This document shows, piece by piece, positions 25,480 to 34,807 of a stretch of 64,000 bases of DNA; the first letter of the stretch is position 1, and each line of letters opens with the position of its first letter. Source of the stretch: Paracoccaceae bacterium (GTDB lineage: Bacteria; Pseudomonadota; Alphaproteobacteria; Rhodobacterales; Rhodobacteraceae); the NCBI GenBank assembly GCA_027486345.1, contig JAIXPH010000050.1, positions 62,001-126,000 of the forward strand. Reading direction: 5' to 3'. A program made the translations under genes and the position numbers. The notes beneath the pieces were generated by a model, which made no database searches, had not been told where the DNA came from, and saw only the letters and a program-made list of their open reading frames with translations.

Positions 25480-26487
25480 TCAGATGCGCTGCCGGATCGC
25501 CATGCGCTGATCCCGCAGCGCCATCAGGGGCACGGCCTCAAACGCATCCAAGGTCCGGCGCGGCATTTGCAGCCCCGGTGCCACATGGCTGCAGGTCATC
25601 ACACCGTCGCAGTCGATCAGTTCCGGCGTGCCAAGGTCCAGCGCCAGCCCCACCGCCACGCTGCGCCGGTCGTCCCACAGCGCGGCACGCCCATCGACCA
25701 TGTGGCCGGCGGCGACCAGCACCTCATCCTCGGCGAAGAGGTATTCTGTGGCGGGGCCGGAATAGAGCACGGGCTGGTCCGCCGACAGGAGGATATCGCC
25801 ACGCGTCTGGAAATAGCCTGCGCGCAGCAGCACCGGCGCACAAGAGCCTCGGCTGGGGGCAAGGGTGCGCTGCACGCGCAACAGCGTGACGGCCCCGTTG
25901 TCCGCCGTCTCGATCCGGTCGCCCGGTTGCAGGCTGCCCGCAGGCCGCAAACCAAGGTCGGTCAGCACCGGGGTGGCCATGCCGATCCAGGGGCCGGGGT
26001 CGGGCAGCGCCGCGCCGCGCGTGACACCGAACCACAGCACCGAAGGATGGCGCCGGGTATCGGGTTTGCACAGCGTTTGCAGGTCCGACAGGCGCGGGGC
26101 CATGGGCTTGACCCCCTCGGTCCGCAGGACATCGCCTTGCGGCAGGGTCAGGGCGAGCGTCCAGCGATCCGCCGTCATGTCCCAGGCATAGCTCATCCGT
26201 GCGGTGCCAGCCCGGTCGGGCAAGGGGCCGCGCAACAGGTGGCGGACCAGACGTGTGCCCTGTCGCTGCATCACGGCAAGGCCGATCTGGCGGTCCAGGA
26301 ACACCGAAAACACGCGCGGCAGGCCATCCTCGGACCGCAGGTCCAGCAGGACCGGGCCGGGGGCAGCGGGCAGGGCTATCTCCATCGTGAACTGCGCCTG
26401 TGGCAGGGGGCGGGGGTCCGCATCGCTTGCGGCGGGATGATCCGACAGCGCCAACCATCCCGCGGTGGAGGGGATGCCAACGGTCAT
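25480..26487 (-). CDS. Hint-domain-like protein (degenerate Hint_2)
   Basis: Protein of 335 residues. The C-terminal half resembles the Hint_2 domains common in Rhodobacterales: GLRPAGSLQPGDRIETADNG, then ILLSADQPVLY, and a tail resembling the end of these proteins. In active Hint domains this block begins CFTPGT; here the equivalent is IGMATPV with no cysteine, so autoprocessing is unlikely. The N-terminal half (about 1-160) is beta-rich and unrecognised. No signal peptide is visible. A six-base hairpin (CACCCC 26492-26497, GGGGTG 26503-26508) stands right before the start codon. Confidence 0.65.
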   Translation of the reverse strand: MTVGIPSTAGWLALSDHPAASDADPRPLPQAQFTMEIALPAAPGPVLLDLRSEDGLPRVFSVFLDRQIGLAVMQRQGTRLVRHLLRGPLPDRAGTARMSYAWDMTADRWTLALTLPQGDVLRTEGVKPMAPRLSDLQTLCKPDTRRHPSVLWFGVTRGAALPDPGPWIGMATPVLTDLGLRPAGSLQPGDRIETADNGAVTLLRVQRTLAPSRGSCAPVLLRAGYFQTRGDILLSADQPVLYSGPATEYLFAEDEVLVAAGHMVDGRAALWDDRRSVAVGLALDLGTPELIDCDGVMTCSHVAPGLQMPRRTLDAFEAVPLMALRDQRMAIRQRI

Positions 26488-26523
26488 GTGCCACCCCGCG
26501 AAGGGGTGTCATTGTGGGAAAAC

Positions 26524-26694
26524 ATGCTCTGCCTCATCTATCGCCGGCTTCTATGGCCGGTCGTTGTTCGAAAAGTGATAGGGCCTGTTCGTGCGCTTGT
26601 CACCCTTGGTGCAACGGCGGGTGGAAAATTCCCGGCGCGGCATGGCTTTGCTGCCGCAGGTGGGGTGATTGCAGGCGCGCTGTGGCGGCGGTAA
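26524..26694 (+). CDS. Candidate 56-residue basic/hydrophobic small protein
   Basis: Short open frame beginning MLCLIYRRLLWPVVVRKVIG, with repeated basic-hydrophobic pattern and ending AGALWRR. GGGAA lies just upstream of the ATG, a weak ribosome site. It is 27 nt from dapE on the same strand. Composition is unlike random frames of this GC content (Leu, Val and Arg rich), but there is no homology evidence, so this is tentative. Confidence 0.28.
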   Translation: MLCLIYRRLLWPVVVRKVIGPVRALVTLGATAGGKFPARHGFAAAGGVIAGALWRR

Positions 26695-26721
26695 TGCTGG
26701 TCCCCGAACCCGGAGACCGCC

Positions 26722-27873
26722 ATGACCCACACCCCCGTCGATCCCGTCGCCCTGACCGCTGACCTGATCCGCTGCCCCTCCGTCACGCCGGTAGAAGGCG
26801 GCGCGCTGGTGGTGCTGGAGCGGTTGTTGTCCGGCGCGGGGTTCACCTGCACGCGGGTGGATCGGGGGCAGACGTCGAACCTTTATGCCCGCTGGGGGGC
26901 CAAGGGGGCGAACAAAAGCTTTGGGTTTAATGGTCACACCGATGTCGTCCCTGTGGGTGATGTGGCGGCTTGGACGCAAGACCCCTTTGGCGCGGCGGTG
27001 ATTGACGGCTGGATGTATGGGCGCGGGGCGACCGACATGAAATCGGGTGTCGCGGCCTTTGCGGCGGCGGCGGTGGATTTCGTGCGCGAAACCCCGCCCG
27101 ACGGCGCGGTGATTCTTGCCATCACCGGGGATGAAGAGGGCGATGCCACCGATGGCACGGTCGCCTTGCTGGATTGGATGGCCGGAAACGGTGAGCGGAT
27201 GGCGCATTGTCTGGTGGGCGAACCCACCTGCCCGAATGAAATGGGCGAGATGATGAAGATCGGCCGTCGCGGGTCGATGACGGCATGGATCACGGCGACG
27301 GGCGTGCAGGGCCATTCGGCCTATCCCCACCGCGCCAAGAACCCGATGAGTGCGCTGGTCAAGCTGCTGACCCGGCTGGAGGCGCAGCCTTTGGATCAGG
27401 GGACGGATCACTTCGACGCCTCCACCCTTGCCATCACCACCATCGACTGCGGCAATCCGGCCAACAATGTGATCCCCGCCAAGGGCACGGCGACGGTCAA
27501 TATCCGCTTCAACGATCTGCATTCGGGGGCCTCGTTGTCCGACTGGCTGCAAGGCCATGCAGCGGCGGTAGAGGCGGAAACCGAGGTGACCATCGCCCTC
27601 AGGATCAGCGTCTCGGGCGAAAGTTTCCTGACCCCGCCGGGGGAGTTGTCGGCACTTGTCGCCCGCGCCGTGCAGGCAGAAACCGGACGCCTGCCGGAGT
27701 TTTCCACCTCGGGCGGGACGTCCGATGCGCGGTTCGTCAAGGATCACTGCCCGGTGGTGGAATTCGGTCTGGTGGGCAAGACGATGCATCAGGTCGATGA
27801 ACGGGTTCAGGTCGCCCAGATTGGCCAGTTGAAAGCCATCTACACCCGCATCTTGCAGGACTACTTCGCATGA
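26722..27873 (+). CDS. dapE: Succinyl-diaminopimelate desuccinylase
   Basis: M20-family dinuclear zinc hydrolase of 383 residues. It removes succinate from N-succinyl-LL-diaminopimelate for lysine and cell-wall synthesis. Metal ligands are visible in order: [17 protein letters not shown] and [12 protein letters not shown], then the C-terminal [14 protein letters not shown] with the final histidine. The stop overlaps the next gene's start as ATGA, so the acetyltransferase is translated with it. Confidence 0.96.
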   Translation: MTHTPVDPVALTADLIRCPSVTPVEGGALVVLERLLSGAGFTCTRVDRGQTSNLYARWGAKGANKSFGFNGHTDVVPVGDVAAWTQDPFGAAVIDGWMYGRGATDMKSGVAAFAAAAVDFVRETPPDGAVILAITGDEEGDATDGTVALLDWMAGNGERMAHCLVGEPTCPNEMGEMMKIGRRGSMTAWITATGVQGHSAYPHRAKNPMSALVKLLTRLEAQPLDQGTDHFDASTLAITTIDCGNPANNVIPAKGTATVNIRFNDLHSGASLSDWLQGHAAAVEAETEVTIALRISVSGESFLTPPGELSALVARAVQAETGRLPEFSTSGGTSDARFVKDHCPVVEFGLVGKTMHQVDERVQVAQIGQLKAIYTRILQDYFA

Positions 27874-28295
27874 GCCTGACGATTGAGGTGACCGACGACA
27901 TCGCCACCTGCCGCGCCCTGCGCCGTATCGTGTTCATCGAAGAGCAAGGCGTCAGCGAGGCGGATGAGGTCGATGATCTGGACGGTCAGGCGATCCACCT
28001 GCTGGCCACGCTGGACGGCGTGCCGGTCGGATCTGCGCGGCTTTTGCCGATGGGCAAGGTTGGCAAGGTGGGCCGGGTCTGTGTGCTGGCACAGGCGCGC
28101 GGCACGGGCCTTGGCGCGGCGCTGATGCGTGCGGCGGTTGCGCATTTCCGGACGCTGCCCGGGATCGAAACGGTCAAGCTGGGCGCACAGACCCATGCGC
28201 TGGGTTTTTACGAACGTCTGGGGTTCGTGGCGGTGGGGCCGGAGTACATGGACGCCGGCATCCCCCACCGCGACATGGTGCTGGCGCTTCAGTAA
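27870..28295 (+). CDS. GNAT family N-acetyltransferase (ElaA-like)
   Basis: Acetyl-CoA-dependent N-acetyltransferase of 141 residues. The acetyl-CoA-binding loop [15 protein letters not shown] is clear, preceded by [16 protein letters not shown] and followed by [18 protein letters not shown]. The [21 protein letters not shown] front end is typical of the ElaA/YjcF group. It overlaps dapE by four bases, but nothing shows a role in lysine synthesis. The acceptor is unknown. Confidence 0.88.
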   Translation: MSLTIEVTDDIATCRALRRIVFIEEQGVSEADEVDDLDGQAIHLLATLDGVPVGSARLLPMGKVGKVGRVCVLAQARGTGLGAALMRAAVAHFRTLPGIETVKLGAQTHALGFYERLGFVAVGPEYMDAGIPHRDMVLALQ

Positions 28296-29281
28296 GTCGG
28301 CTCGCCGATATCCTCGGGCGGGAGGCGCAGGTCTTCGGGCAACAGCGTCGGCGGGGCGGCCCCGCCGACCGGATCGGCAAGGATGGACTCGGCCAAGGCG
28401 CGGTCCGGTTCCGCCCCGGTGACCAAGGCGCGCAGCAAGGCACTGTCCTCGGCAAAGCGGTCGGCGCTGATCGCATCGGCAAGGTGTAGCTTTTCCATCT
28501 CGGCCAGAACTTCGGCCCCGTATTGCGCCAGACCGGCAAGGTCCAGCGTGCCATGCGTCAGGGATTCCAGCCGGATCGCATGGGCAAAGCCGAACAGCAC
28601 CAGTTGCATCAGCGCGTCACCCGCCGTGGCCCCTTTGGCCATGCGGTCGGCCACCAGCGCCTCACCGGCAAAGGTCATGGGCATGCCGATCACGTCCAGC
28701 ATCTCGCGCAGGCCGTCGATGATGTCCGGGTCCACGCGGAAGGCGGGGACCAGCGGTACATCCTCGGCCGGAATGCCGCCCAAGTCATCGGTATAGGCGT
28801 TGACCGGCAAGGGCTTGCGCCGGGGGGCCGGGCGCGGTGCGGCGGGTTCGACGGGGACTTCGGCAGGTGCCGGGTCCATCGCCGCCTCGACGGCGGGCAC
28901 GCTGTCCGGGCTGGTCAACGGTTCGGCGCTGGCCTCGGGGGCAATCTCTGTGTCCGGGACCGGCGGGGCGGGCAGATCTGCCGGGGCGGCCACCGGTTCG
29001 ACGGGCGCAGGGGCCATCAGGGCCAACCCGGCGGCGGTGGGCCGAATCTGCGCGATGGGTTTCGCGCCCAGCAGGCGGGACAGGAAGAACGGCTTCTTCA
29101 CCACCTCTTCGACAAGGCCCTGAACACGCAACACACTGAGCGCGCGCCCGAACTCCAGCCCCTGACCGCGTGCCTCGACCGACAACACGTCCCGGTTGAT
29201 CGGCCCACGCGTGGCGTGCAGTCGGACGATCACGGCCAACAGGTCCAGTTCTGCTTTCTGCATCGGTTTCTGCGGTTGCAT
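28289..29281 (-). CDS. Protein of unknown function with proline/alanine-rich linker
   Basis: 330-residue protein of unknown family with three parts. The first 75 residues look like a helical DNA-binding-like module (ELDLLAVIVRLHATRGPINR). Next is a long Pro/Ala/Glu linker (about 80-165). A helical C-terminal domain (about 175-320; VDPDIIDGLREMLDVIGMPM) completes it. The start at 29281 is the first of several closely spaced methionines; an upstream in-frame codon would add 18 residues. It overlaps the acetyltransferase by 7 nt, convergently, and is divergent from rnr. Confidence 0.6.
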   Translation of the reverse strand: MQPQKPMQKAELDLLAVIVRLHATRGPINRDVLSVEARGQGLEFGRALSVLRVQGLVEEVVKKPFFLSRLLGAKPIAQIRPTAAGLALMAPAPVEPVAAPADLPAPPVPDTEIAPEASAEPLTSPDSVPAVEAAMDPAPAEVPVEPAAPRPAPRRKPLPVNAYTDDLGGIPAEDVPLVPAFRVDPDIIDGLREMLDVIGMPMTFAGEALVADRMAKGATAGDALMQLVLFGFAHAIRLESLTHGTLDLAGLAQYGAEVLAEMEKLHLADAISADRFAEDSALLRALVTGAEPDRALAESILADPVGGAAPPTLLPEDLRLPPEDIGEPTY

Positions 29282-29442
29282 GGCGGTCTCCAAAGCGTGT
29301 CGCGCAATCGCAGATCGCCCGCTTTGCGTCAACACACGTCGCGGCAGTTTGGCCCCGTCTCCTTCAGCCTGTGCCTTCTATGTTTTGCCGCCGCGCCGTT
29401 TCCCGGCGTGACCTTGCAGCCGTTGCATGTTAGGGGGCAGGG

Positions 29443-31701
29443 ATGCAGCAGCTTCCCACAAAAGAGCAGATCCTTCAGTGGATCACCGACAATCCCGGCC
29501 AAGCGGCCAAGCGCGATATTGCCAAGGCGTTCTCGATCAAGGGGGCCGCCCGGATCGAGTTGAAGCGCTTGCTGGCAGAGCTTGAAGACGACGGCGCGCT
29601 GGAAAAGAAAAAGCGTGCCTATCGCGATCCGGGCAAGCTGCCGCCGGTGTCCTTGCTGACGGTGATCGGGCCGGATGAGGCGGGCGATCTGTTCCTGCAC
29701 GCGATGGAATGGCAGGGCGAAGGCACGCCACCGCGCATCCTGTTCATCCCGAAAAAGGGCGATCCGGCGATGGGTCCGGGCGACAAGCTGCTGGCGCGGC
29801 TGTCAGAGGTGAACCTTGAGGACCGCGAGTATGAGGCGCGGCTGATCCGCAAGCTGGGATCGAACGCGATCAAGGTGCTGGGCATCTATCGCAAAGGGTC
29901 TGACGGTGGGCGGATTGTGCCCATCGACAAGGGTGCCGACAAGGAATGGCGCGTCGGTCGCGACGATGACCTGAACGCGCGGGATGGCGAGTTGGTTGAG
30001 GCCGAACAGGCCGGACCCAAGCGGATGGGCCTGCCCTCTGCCCGGATCATCGCGCGCTTGGGCGATCCGGCGGGGCCAAAGGCGGTTTCCCTCATCGCTA
30101 TCCACCAGCACGGCATTCCCGACCGTTTCCCCGATCAGGTTTTGGCCGAGGCGGATGCCGCGCAGCCCGTGGGTCTGGCGGGGCGCGACGATCTGCGCGA
30201 TGTGCCACTTGTGACCATCGACCCCAGCGATGCGCGCGACCATGACGATGCGGTGTTCGCTGAGGCCGATAGTGATCCTGCCAACCCCGGCGGGCATATC
30301 GTCTGGGTCGCCATCGCCGATGTCGCCCATTACGTCCGCCCCGGTTCGGCGCTGGATCGTGAGGCGCGGAAACGCGGGAATTCCACCTATTTTCCTGACC
30401 GTGTGGTGCCGATGCTGCCCGATACGCTGTCAGGCGACCTCTGTTCGCTGCACGAAGGCGTGGACCGCCCCTGTATCGCGGTGCGGATGCGGCTGGACGC
30501 GCAGGGCCACAAGATCGGGCACCGCTTTGTGCGCGGCTTGATGCGCTCTGCCGCCAGTCTGCATTACGGAGAGGTGCAAGAGGCGCAGGACGGCAACCCC
30601 AATGACCGTTGCGCCCCCCTGATGGACCGCGTGATCCGCCCGCTTTACGCCGCCTATGCTGCCGCCTGCATCGCGCGGACGGAACGCCAGCCGCTGGACC
30701 TTGAGCTGCCCGAACGCAAGGTCGTGCTGTCCGAGGAGGGCAAGGTCTTGTCCGTTGCCTTCCGTGACCGCTTTGACGCCCATAAGCTGATCGAGGAGTT
30801 CATGATCCTCGCCAATGTCGCGGCGGCGGAAGAGTTGGAGCGTTTGAAACGCCCGTTGCTGTATCGTGTCCACGAAGAACCCACGCCCGAAAAGCTGGAG
30901 TCCTTGCGAGAAGTGGCCGAGGCGTCAGGCTTCACCCTTGGCAAAGGCCAGGTGCTGAAGACCGCGCATCTGAACCGGCTGCTGACACAGGCGCGGGGGT
31001 CGGATCAAAGCGAACTCATCAACATCTCGACCCTGCGGTCGATGACGCAGGCCTATTACCACGCGCAGAATTTCGGGCATTTCGGGCTTGCGCTGCGGTC
31101 CTACGCGCATTTCACCAGCCCGATCCGGCGCTATTCCGACCTGATCGTGCACCGCGCCTTGGTGGCCGGGCATCGTTGGGGCGATGACGGCTTGTCGGCT
31201 TGGGACGTGGACAATCTGGATGAGACCGCAAAGCTGATCTCTGACGCTGAACGCCGCAGCATGGCGGCGGAACGCGACACGGTGGACCGCTATCTGGCCG
31301 CCTATCTGGCGGACCGGGTGGGGATGACCTTCACGGGCCGGATTTCCGGGGTGCAACGCTTTGGGCTGTTCGTGAAGCTGGACGAAACCGGGGCGGATGG
31401 GTTGATCCCGATCCGCGATGTGGGACGAGAGTTTTTCCACTTTGACGCCGACAGCCAGACCCTGATGGGGGCCGATACCGGCGTGATGATCGGCATCGGT
31501 CAGCGCGTGACGGTCAGGCTGGCCGAGGCTGTGCCCGTGACCGGCGGTCTGGTCCTGGAACTGCTGGAGCTGGAGGGCGGGAGTTTGCCCAACGGCCGCG
31601 CCGGCAAGAAAAAGGCCAGCCGCTTTGCGCCACGCAAACCGTCGCAGCGGGCCGCACGGGATGCAGGCGTGGCGCGCAAGGTTGTGCGGAAGCGGAAGTA
31701 G
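29443..31701 (+). CDS. rnr: Ribonuclease R
   Basis: 3'-5' exoribonuclease of 752 residues that digests structured RNA. An N-terminal winged-helix/cold-shock part is followed by the RNB catalytic domain with the acidic cluster DPSDARDHDDAVFAE (about residue 258-272), FPDRVVPMLP and HFTSPIRRYSDLIVHRAL. An S1 domain (TGRISGVQRFGLFVKLDETG) and a basic Lys/Arg tail complete the protein. AGGGGGCAGGG lies just before the ATG. It converges with zapE across a GC-rich hairpin block. Confidence 0.96.
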   Translation: MQQLPTKEQILQWITDNPGQAAKRDIAKAFSIKGAARIELKRLLAELEDDGALEKKKRAYRDPGKLPPVSLLTVIGPDEAGDLFLHAMEWQGEGTPPRILFIPKKGDPAMGPGDKLLARLSEVNLEDREYEARLIRKLGSNAIKVLGIYRKGSDGGRIVPIDKGADKEWRVGRDDDLNARDGELVEAEQAGPKRMGLPSARIIARLGDPAGPKAVSLIAIHQHGIPDRFPDQVLAEADAAQPVGLAGRDDLRDVPLVTIDPSDARDHDDAVFAEADSDPANPGGHIVWVAIADVAHYVRPGSALDREARKRGNSTYFPDRVVPMLPDTLSGDLCSLHEGVDRPCIAVRMRLDAQGHKIGHRFVRGLMRSAASLHYGEVQEAQDGNPNDRCAPLMDRVIRPLYAAYAAACIARTERQPLDLELPERKVVLSEEGKVLSVAFRDRFDAHKLIEEFMILANVAAAEELERLKRPLLYRVHEEPTPEKLESLREVAEASGFTLGKGQVLKTAHLNRLLTQARGSDQSELINISTLRSMTQAYYHAQNFGHFGLALRSYAHFTSPIRRYSDLIVHRALVAGHRWGDDGLSAWDVDNLDETAKLISDAERRSMAAERDTVDRYLAAYLADRVGMTFTGRISGVQRFGLFVKLDETGADGLIPIRDVGREFFHFDADSQTLMGADTGVMIGIGQRVTVRLAEAVPVTGGLVLELLELEGGSLPNGRAGKKKASRFAPRKPSQRAARDAGVARKVVRKRK

Positions 31702-31747
31702 CCATTTGCCCTTGTGGCAACGTCAGCCAAGGGGCGCGCGCGCACCG

Positions 31748-31823
31748 CGGGGTGGGTGCACGTATACGTGCGCCCGCCCCGTGGGGGCGGTGCGGGCGCG
31801 CCCCGATGCTTTGGGCATCGGGG
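31748..31823. repeat. Long palindrome plus hairpin between rnr and zapE
   Basis: A 34-base palindrome is centred between 31764 and 31765. Its core GCACGTATACGTGC (31758-31771) is perfect, and the outer arms (31748-31757 with 31772-31781) pair with two G-U. A second hairpin follows: CCCCGATGC (31801-31809) with GCATCGGGG (31815-31823), loop TTTGG. It lies between convergent genes, so a shared terminator or a mobile palindromic unit is possible. Confidence 0.6.
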
Positions 31824-31861
31824 CAATCCCTATCGTTGCGCCGGAAGATGCCAGTTTAGGC

Positions 31862-32968
31862 TTACCCCCGCCCCCACTCCGCCCCTTGCATCTCTCGCAA
31901 CCGGCTTGCCGTGCGTTCAAACTCGAATGATCCCGACCCTTCAGAATAGAGCCGCTCGGGGATGTCGGCGGCGGAACAGACCAGCCGCACTTTCGCCTCA
32001 TACAGAGCGTCGATCAGGGTGACGAAGCGTTTCGCCTCGTTGTAATTCGACGATGACAGCTGCGGGATATCCTCGAGGATCAGCACCCGCACCGCCTGCG
32101 CGATGGCCAGATAATCGCCGGGGCCAAGCGGACGCGCGCACAGCTCCCAGAAACTCGCCCGGCCCACGCCATTGGCAAAGCGTGGCAATTCAACCGTGCG
32201 CGCGTTCACCGGCAGGCGCAGCGCCGCGCCCGGATCGCCCCCGGTCAGATCGTCCCAGACCTGCTGGATATGCCCGCGTGCCGTGCCTGCCGGGTGGAAG
32301 TAGACCTGCGCCCCGTTCAGGCGATGCTGGCGATAGTCGTTCGGTCCGACCAGTTCCACCACCTGCATCCGGTCCCGGATCATCCCGATGAAGGGCAGGA
32401 ACACCTCACGGTTCAGGCCGTTCTTGTACAGGTCTTCGGGTACGCGGTTCGAGGTGGTGACCACCACCACCCCTGCAGCAAACAGCTTTTCGAAGAGCCG
32501 CCCCACCACCATTGCATCGGTGATGTCGGTGATCTGCATCTCATCGAATGCCAAAAGCCGCACCTCGCGCGCCAAGGCCTCCGCCACGGGGGCGATGGGA
32601 TCATCCACCCCCTTTTTTCGCGCCTCATGCATCCCTTTGTGGATGTCCTGCATGAAGGCATGGAAATGCACCCGTCGCTTGGCCTTTATGGCAAGGCTTT
32701 CGGTGAACAGGTCCATCAGCATGGATTTGCCCCGTCCGACGCCGCCCCAGAGATACAGCCCCTTGGGGGGGGTGACAGGCTTGGCAAACAGGCCCGCGAA
32801 CAGGCCGACACGGCGCTCCGCATGCGCCTCCAGCCAATCGCGCAACCCGTCCAGCACAGGCAAAATCCCATGCTGTGCAGGGTCTGCGCGCAGGGTTCCG
32901 GCGGCAACGCGGGCGTCGTAAAGCTGGGTGAGGGTCTGTCGCATACCGTTGTATACCGCGTTTGCCAT
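31862..32968 (-). CDS. zapE: Cell division protein ZapE (AFG1-like ATPase)
   Basis: P-loop ATPase of 368 residues. In E. coli ZapE contacts the Z-ring; the family is homologous to mitochondrial AFG1. Walker A is GGVGRGKS (75-82), Walker B region FDEMQITD (141-148), and VVTTSNRVPEDLYKNGL is a family signature. The C-terminus FERTASRLREMQ is complete. ATG 32968 is used; ATG 32944 is equally possible, as neither has a strong ribosome site. Confidence 0.92.
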   Translation of the reverse strand: MANAVYNGMRQTLTQLYDARVAAGTLRADPAQHGILPVLDGLRDWLEAHAERRVGLFAGLFAKPVTPPKGLYLWGGVGRGKSMLMDLFTESLAIKAKRRVHFHAFMQDIHKGMHEARKKGVDDPIAPVAEALAREVRLLAFDEMQITDITDAMVVGRLFEKLFAAGVVVVTTSNRVPEDLYKNGLNREVFLPFIGMIRDRMQVVELVGPNDYRQHRLNGAQVYFHPAGTARGHIQQVWDDLTGGDPGAALRLPVNARTVELPRFANGVGRASFWELCARPLGPGDYLAIAQAVRVLILEDIPQLSSSNYNEAKRFVTLIDALYEAKVRLVCSAADIPERLYSEGSGSFEFERTASRLREMQGAEWGRG

Positions 32969-33004
32969 CCCAAGAAAAGCCGCCCACCCGTGTGTCGGGC
33001 CCGG

Positions 33005-33032
33005 CTAAACCTGCCCGTTTTATAGCCGTAGC
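33005..33032 (+). promoter_or_regulatory. Candidate sigma-28 (FliA) promoter
   Basis: CTAAA (33005-33009), 15 bases, then GCCGTAGC (33025-33032) fits the flagellar sigma-28 pattern TAAA-N15-GCCGATAA in the -35 and the first half of the -10. It lies 30 nt before the GAF-like gene, which runs towards fliA. Confidence 0.45.
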
Positions 33033-33061
33033 AGGACTTGACCCAAAATGGAGGGACAAGA

Positions 33062-34024
33062 ATGACCCGACAGGCAATCTGGAGCCTGCAAGCCACCGAT
33101 CCGCTGGATATGGAGGCGGTGGCCGAATTGGCGCGCCGCATCGCGGGCGGTGGGTCGTGCTGCATCCGGCTGAATGACGATGGCTTTGGCCGCCCGGTGA
33201 CGCGGCTGTTCCCGCACCGTCCCGGCATCCTCGACATCGGGCCGAACCTGCCCGATGGCCATATGCCCTCCTCCGCCCCGCCTGCGGCGCAGCTGCCGAA
33301 GATGGGCTTCTGGGCCGACTTCCCGATCATCGGCCCGGATGGCGAGGTGGTGGGGCTTGCCGCCGTGTTCGATGATCGTGCCCGCGATCTGCCGCAATAT
33401 GCGCCCTCCACGCTGCGCCTACTGGCGCGGGCCTTCTCTGCCGCGGTCCGGGTGGCGATCCATGCCGGTCTGGAACAGGTGATTCCGCCCCCGGTCGAAG
33501 AGCTGTCCGTCTGCGCGCGTTTCGAGGCCTTCGCCCGCCTGCGGATCGGCGAGGCGGTGCATGACATCGGGCGCTGCGACACGACCGACCGCATGGCCTT
33601 CCGCCCGACCGGGACGGATCACGATTGGCTGCCCTTGATGCACAGCTTTGAACAGGGTTGGCCCGAGATCGCGGCCGAGATCATCGCCCGCACCCGCAAC
33701 GCCATGCGCGATTACATCCGCATGCACATGATCCGCCATCGCGAGGTGGCCATGCCCGAGGGGGAGCGGGAATACGATCTCTATGGCCTGATGTGGCGCG
33801 TGCGCGGCACGGGCGAGGCGGCAGAGGTCTGGCTCGATGCCAGCGGTTGGGTGGAGTTCGACACCAGCCCTGTCGCCGAAAGCCATGACCCGCGCGATCT
33901 GGCGGCACAGGCCCTGATCGCCGCGATTCCCGATCTGGATGAGCGCATCGGCAGCGACGTTCAGGGCTGGGCGCGGCGGCTGGCGCAGGGGGCGCAGATC
34001 AGCCCGATCCTGCAAGCGGCCTGA
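33062..34024 (+). CDS. GAF-like domain protein, possibly motility-linked
   Basis: Protein of 320 residues. The first 150 resemble a GAF-type sensor fold (GFWADFPIIGPDGEVVGLAAVFDD). The C-terminal half is helical and unrecognised, with a HMIRHREVAMPEGEREYDLYGLMWRV segment. No enzymatic motif is seen. GGAGGGACAAGA before ATG 33062 gives the start; TTG 33038 is less likely. It converges on fliA, and a sigma-28-like sequence precedes it, so a flagellar or chemotaxis-related role is a reasonable inference. Confidence 0.6.
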   Translation: MTRQAIWSLQATDPLDMEAVAELARRIAGGGSCCIRLNDDGFGRPVTRLFPHRPGILDIGPNLPDGHMPSSAPPAAQLPKMGFWADFPIIGPDGEVVGLAAVFDDRARDLPQYAPSTLRLLARAFSAAVRVAIHAGLEQVIPPPVEELSVCARFEAFARLRIGEAVHDIGRCDTTDRMAFRPTGTDHDWLPLMHSFEQGWPEIAAEIIARTRNAMRDYIRMHMIRHREVAMPEGEREYDLYGLMWRVRGTGEAAEVWLDASGWVEFDTSPVAESHDPRDLAAQALIAAIPDLDERIGSDVQGWARRLAQGAQISPILQAA

Positions 34025-34093
34025 GAGCGGCCCCCGCGACTGGCCTCAGCCGCGCGGACGGCTGGCAGGGCGCGTCTTCGGACGCGCCCTTTC

Positions 34094-34807
34094 CTATTCG
34101 CTTTCCATCTCGGCGATCGACTCGCGCAGGCGGCCGACGGCGGCTTTCTTGATCTGGCTGACCCGCCCTGTGGTCACGCCCAGGATGTCGGCGATTTCAT
34201 AGACGTTCAGTTCCTCGACGAAATAGAGTTGCAGCACCAGGGCCTCGCGCTGGGGCAGGCGTTCCAGCGCGCGGCGCAAGAGGCGGCGCATCTCATCGTT
34301 CTGCATCTTGTCTTCGACGGTGCGCGCCCCGTCCGAGAACAGCATGGAATGGTCGGTATAGACCTCGTCCAGCGATTTGATCTGGCTGGCGCCGAATTGG
34401 GTCTGCCAATCCTCCAGCTCACCCACGGTCAGGCCCATTTCGGCGGCAAGCTCGCCCTTTTCGGGCGCGCGCATCAACTGTTGTTCCAGCTTCAGCGTGG
34501 CGGCGCGCATCTTTTGCTGCATCGCGATGGTGGCGCGGCAGAGCGAGCTTGAGGCGCGCAGGAAGTCGATGATCGACCCGCGGATGCGGATGGCGGCATA
34601 GGCGGCGAAGGTCGCGCCCTGTCGGGGCGTATAGCGTTGGGCGGCATCGACAAGGCCCATGTAGCCCACTTGCAGCATGTCGTCGATTTCGGCCATCCGG
34701 CCGACGCGCCCATGGAGGTGCCACGCGATCTTGCGCACGAGGTCCATATGGGTCTGGACCAGCCGGTCGGGCGAGGGGGTTTGTTCGGGGTAACGACGGG
34801 CCAGCAT
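34094..34807 (-). CDS. fliA: Flagellar sigma-28 factor FliA
   Basis: Sigma-70 family factor of 237 residues of the FliA group, which transcribes late flagellar genes. Region 2 is visible as DDMLQVGYMGLVDAAQRYTP and ATFAAYAAIRIRGSIIDFLR, and region 4 as LPQREALVLQLYFVEELNVY with helix-turn-helix YEIADILGVTTGRVSQIKK. It is the last gene of flhA-flhF-fliA; its ATG overlaps the flhF stop as TGATG. The anti-sigma gene flgM is in the divergent operon. Confidence 0.94.
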   Translation of the reverse strand: MLARRYPEQTPSPDRLVQTHMDLVRKIAWHLHGRVGRMAEIDDMLQVGYMGLVDAAQRYTPRQGATFAAYAAIRIRGSIIDFLRASSSLCRATIAMQQKMRAATLKLEQQLMRAPEKGELAAEMGLTVGELEDWQTQFGASQIKSLDEVYTDHSMLFSDGARTVEDKMQNDEMRRLLRRALERLPQREALVLQLYFVEELNVYEIADILGVTTGRVSQIKKAAVGRLRESIAEMESE

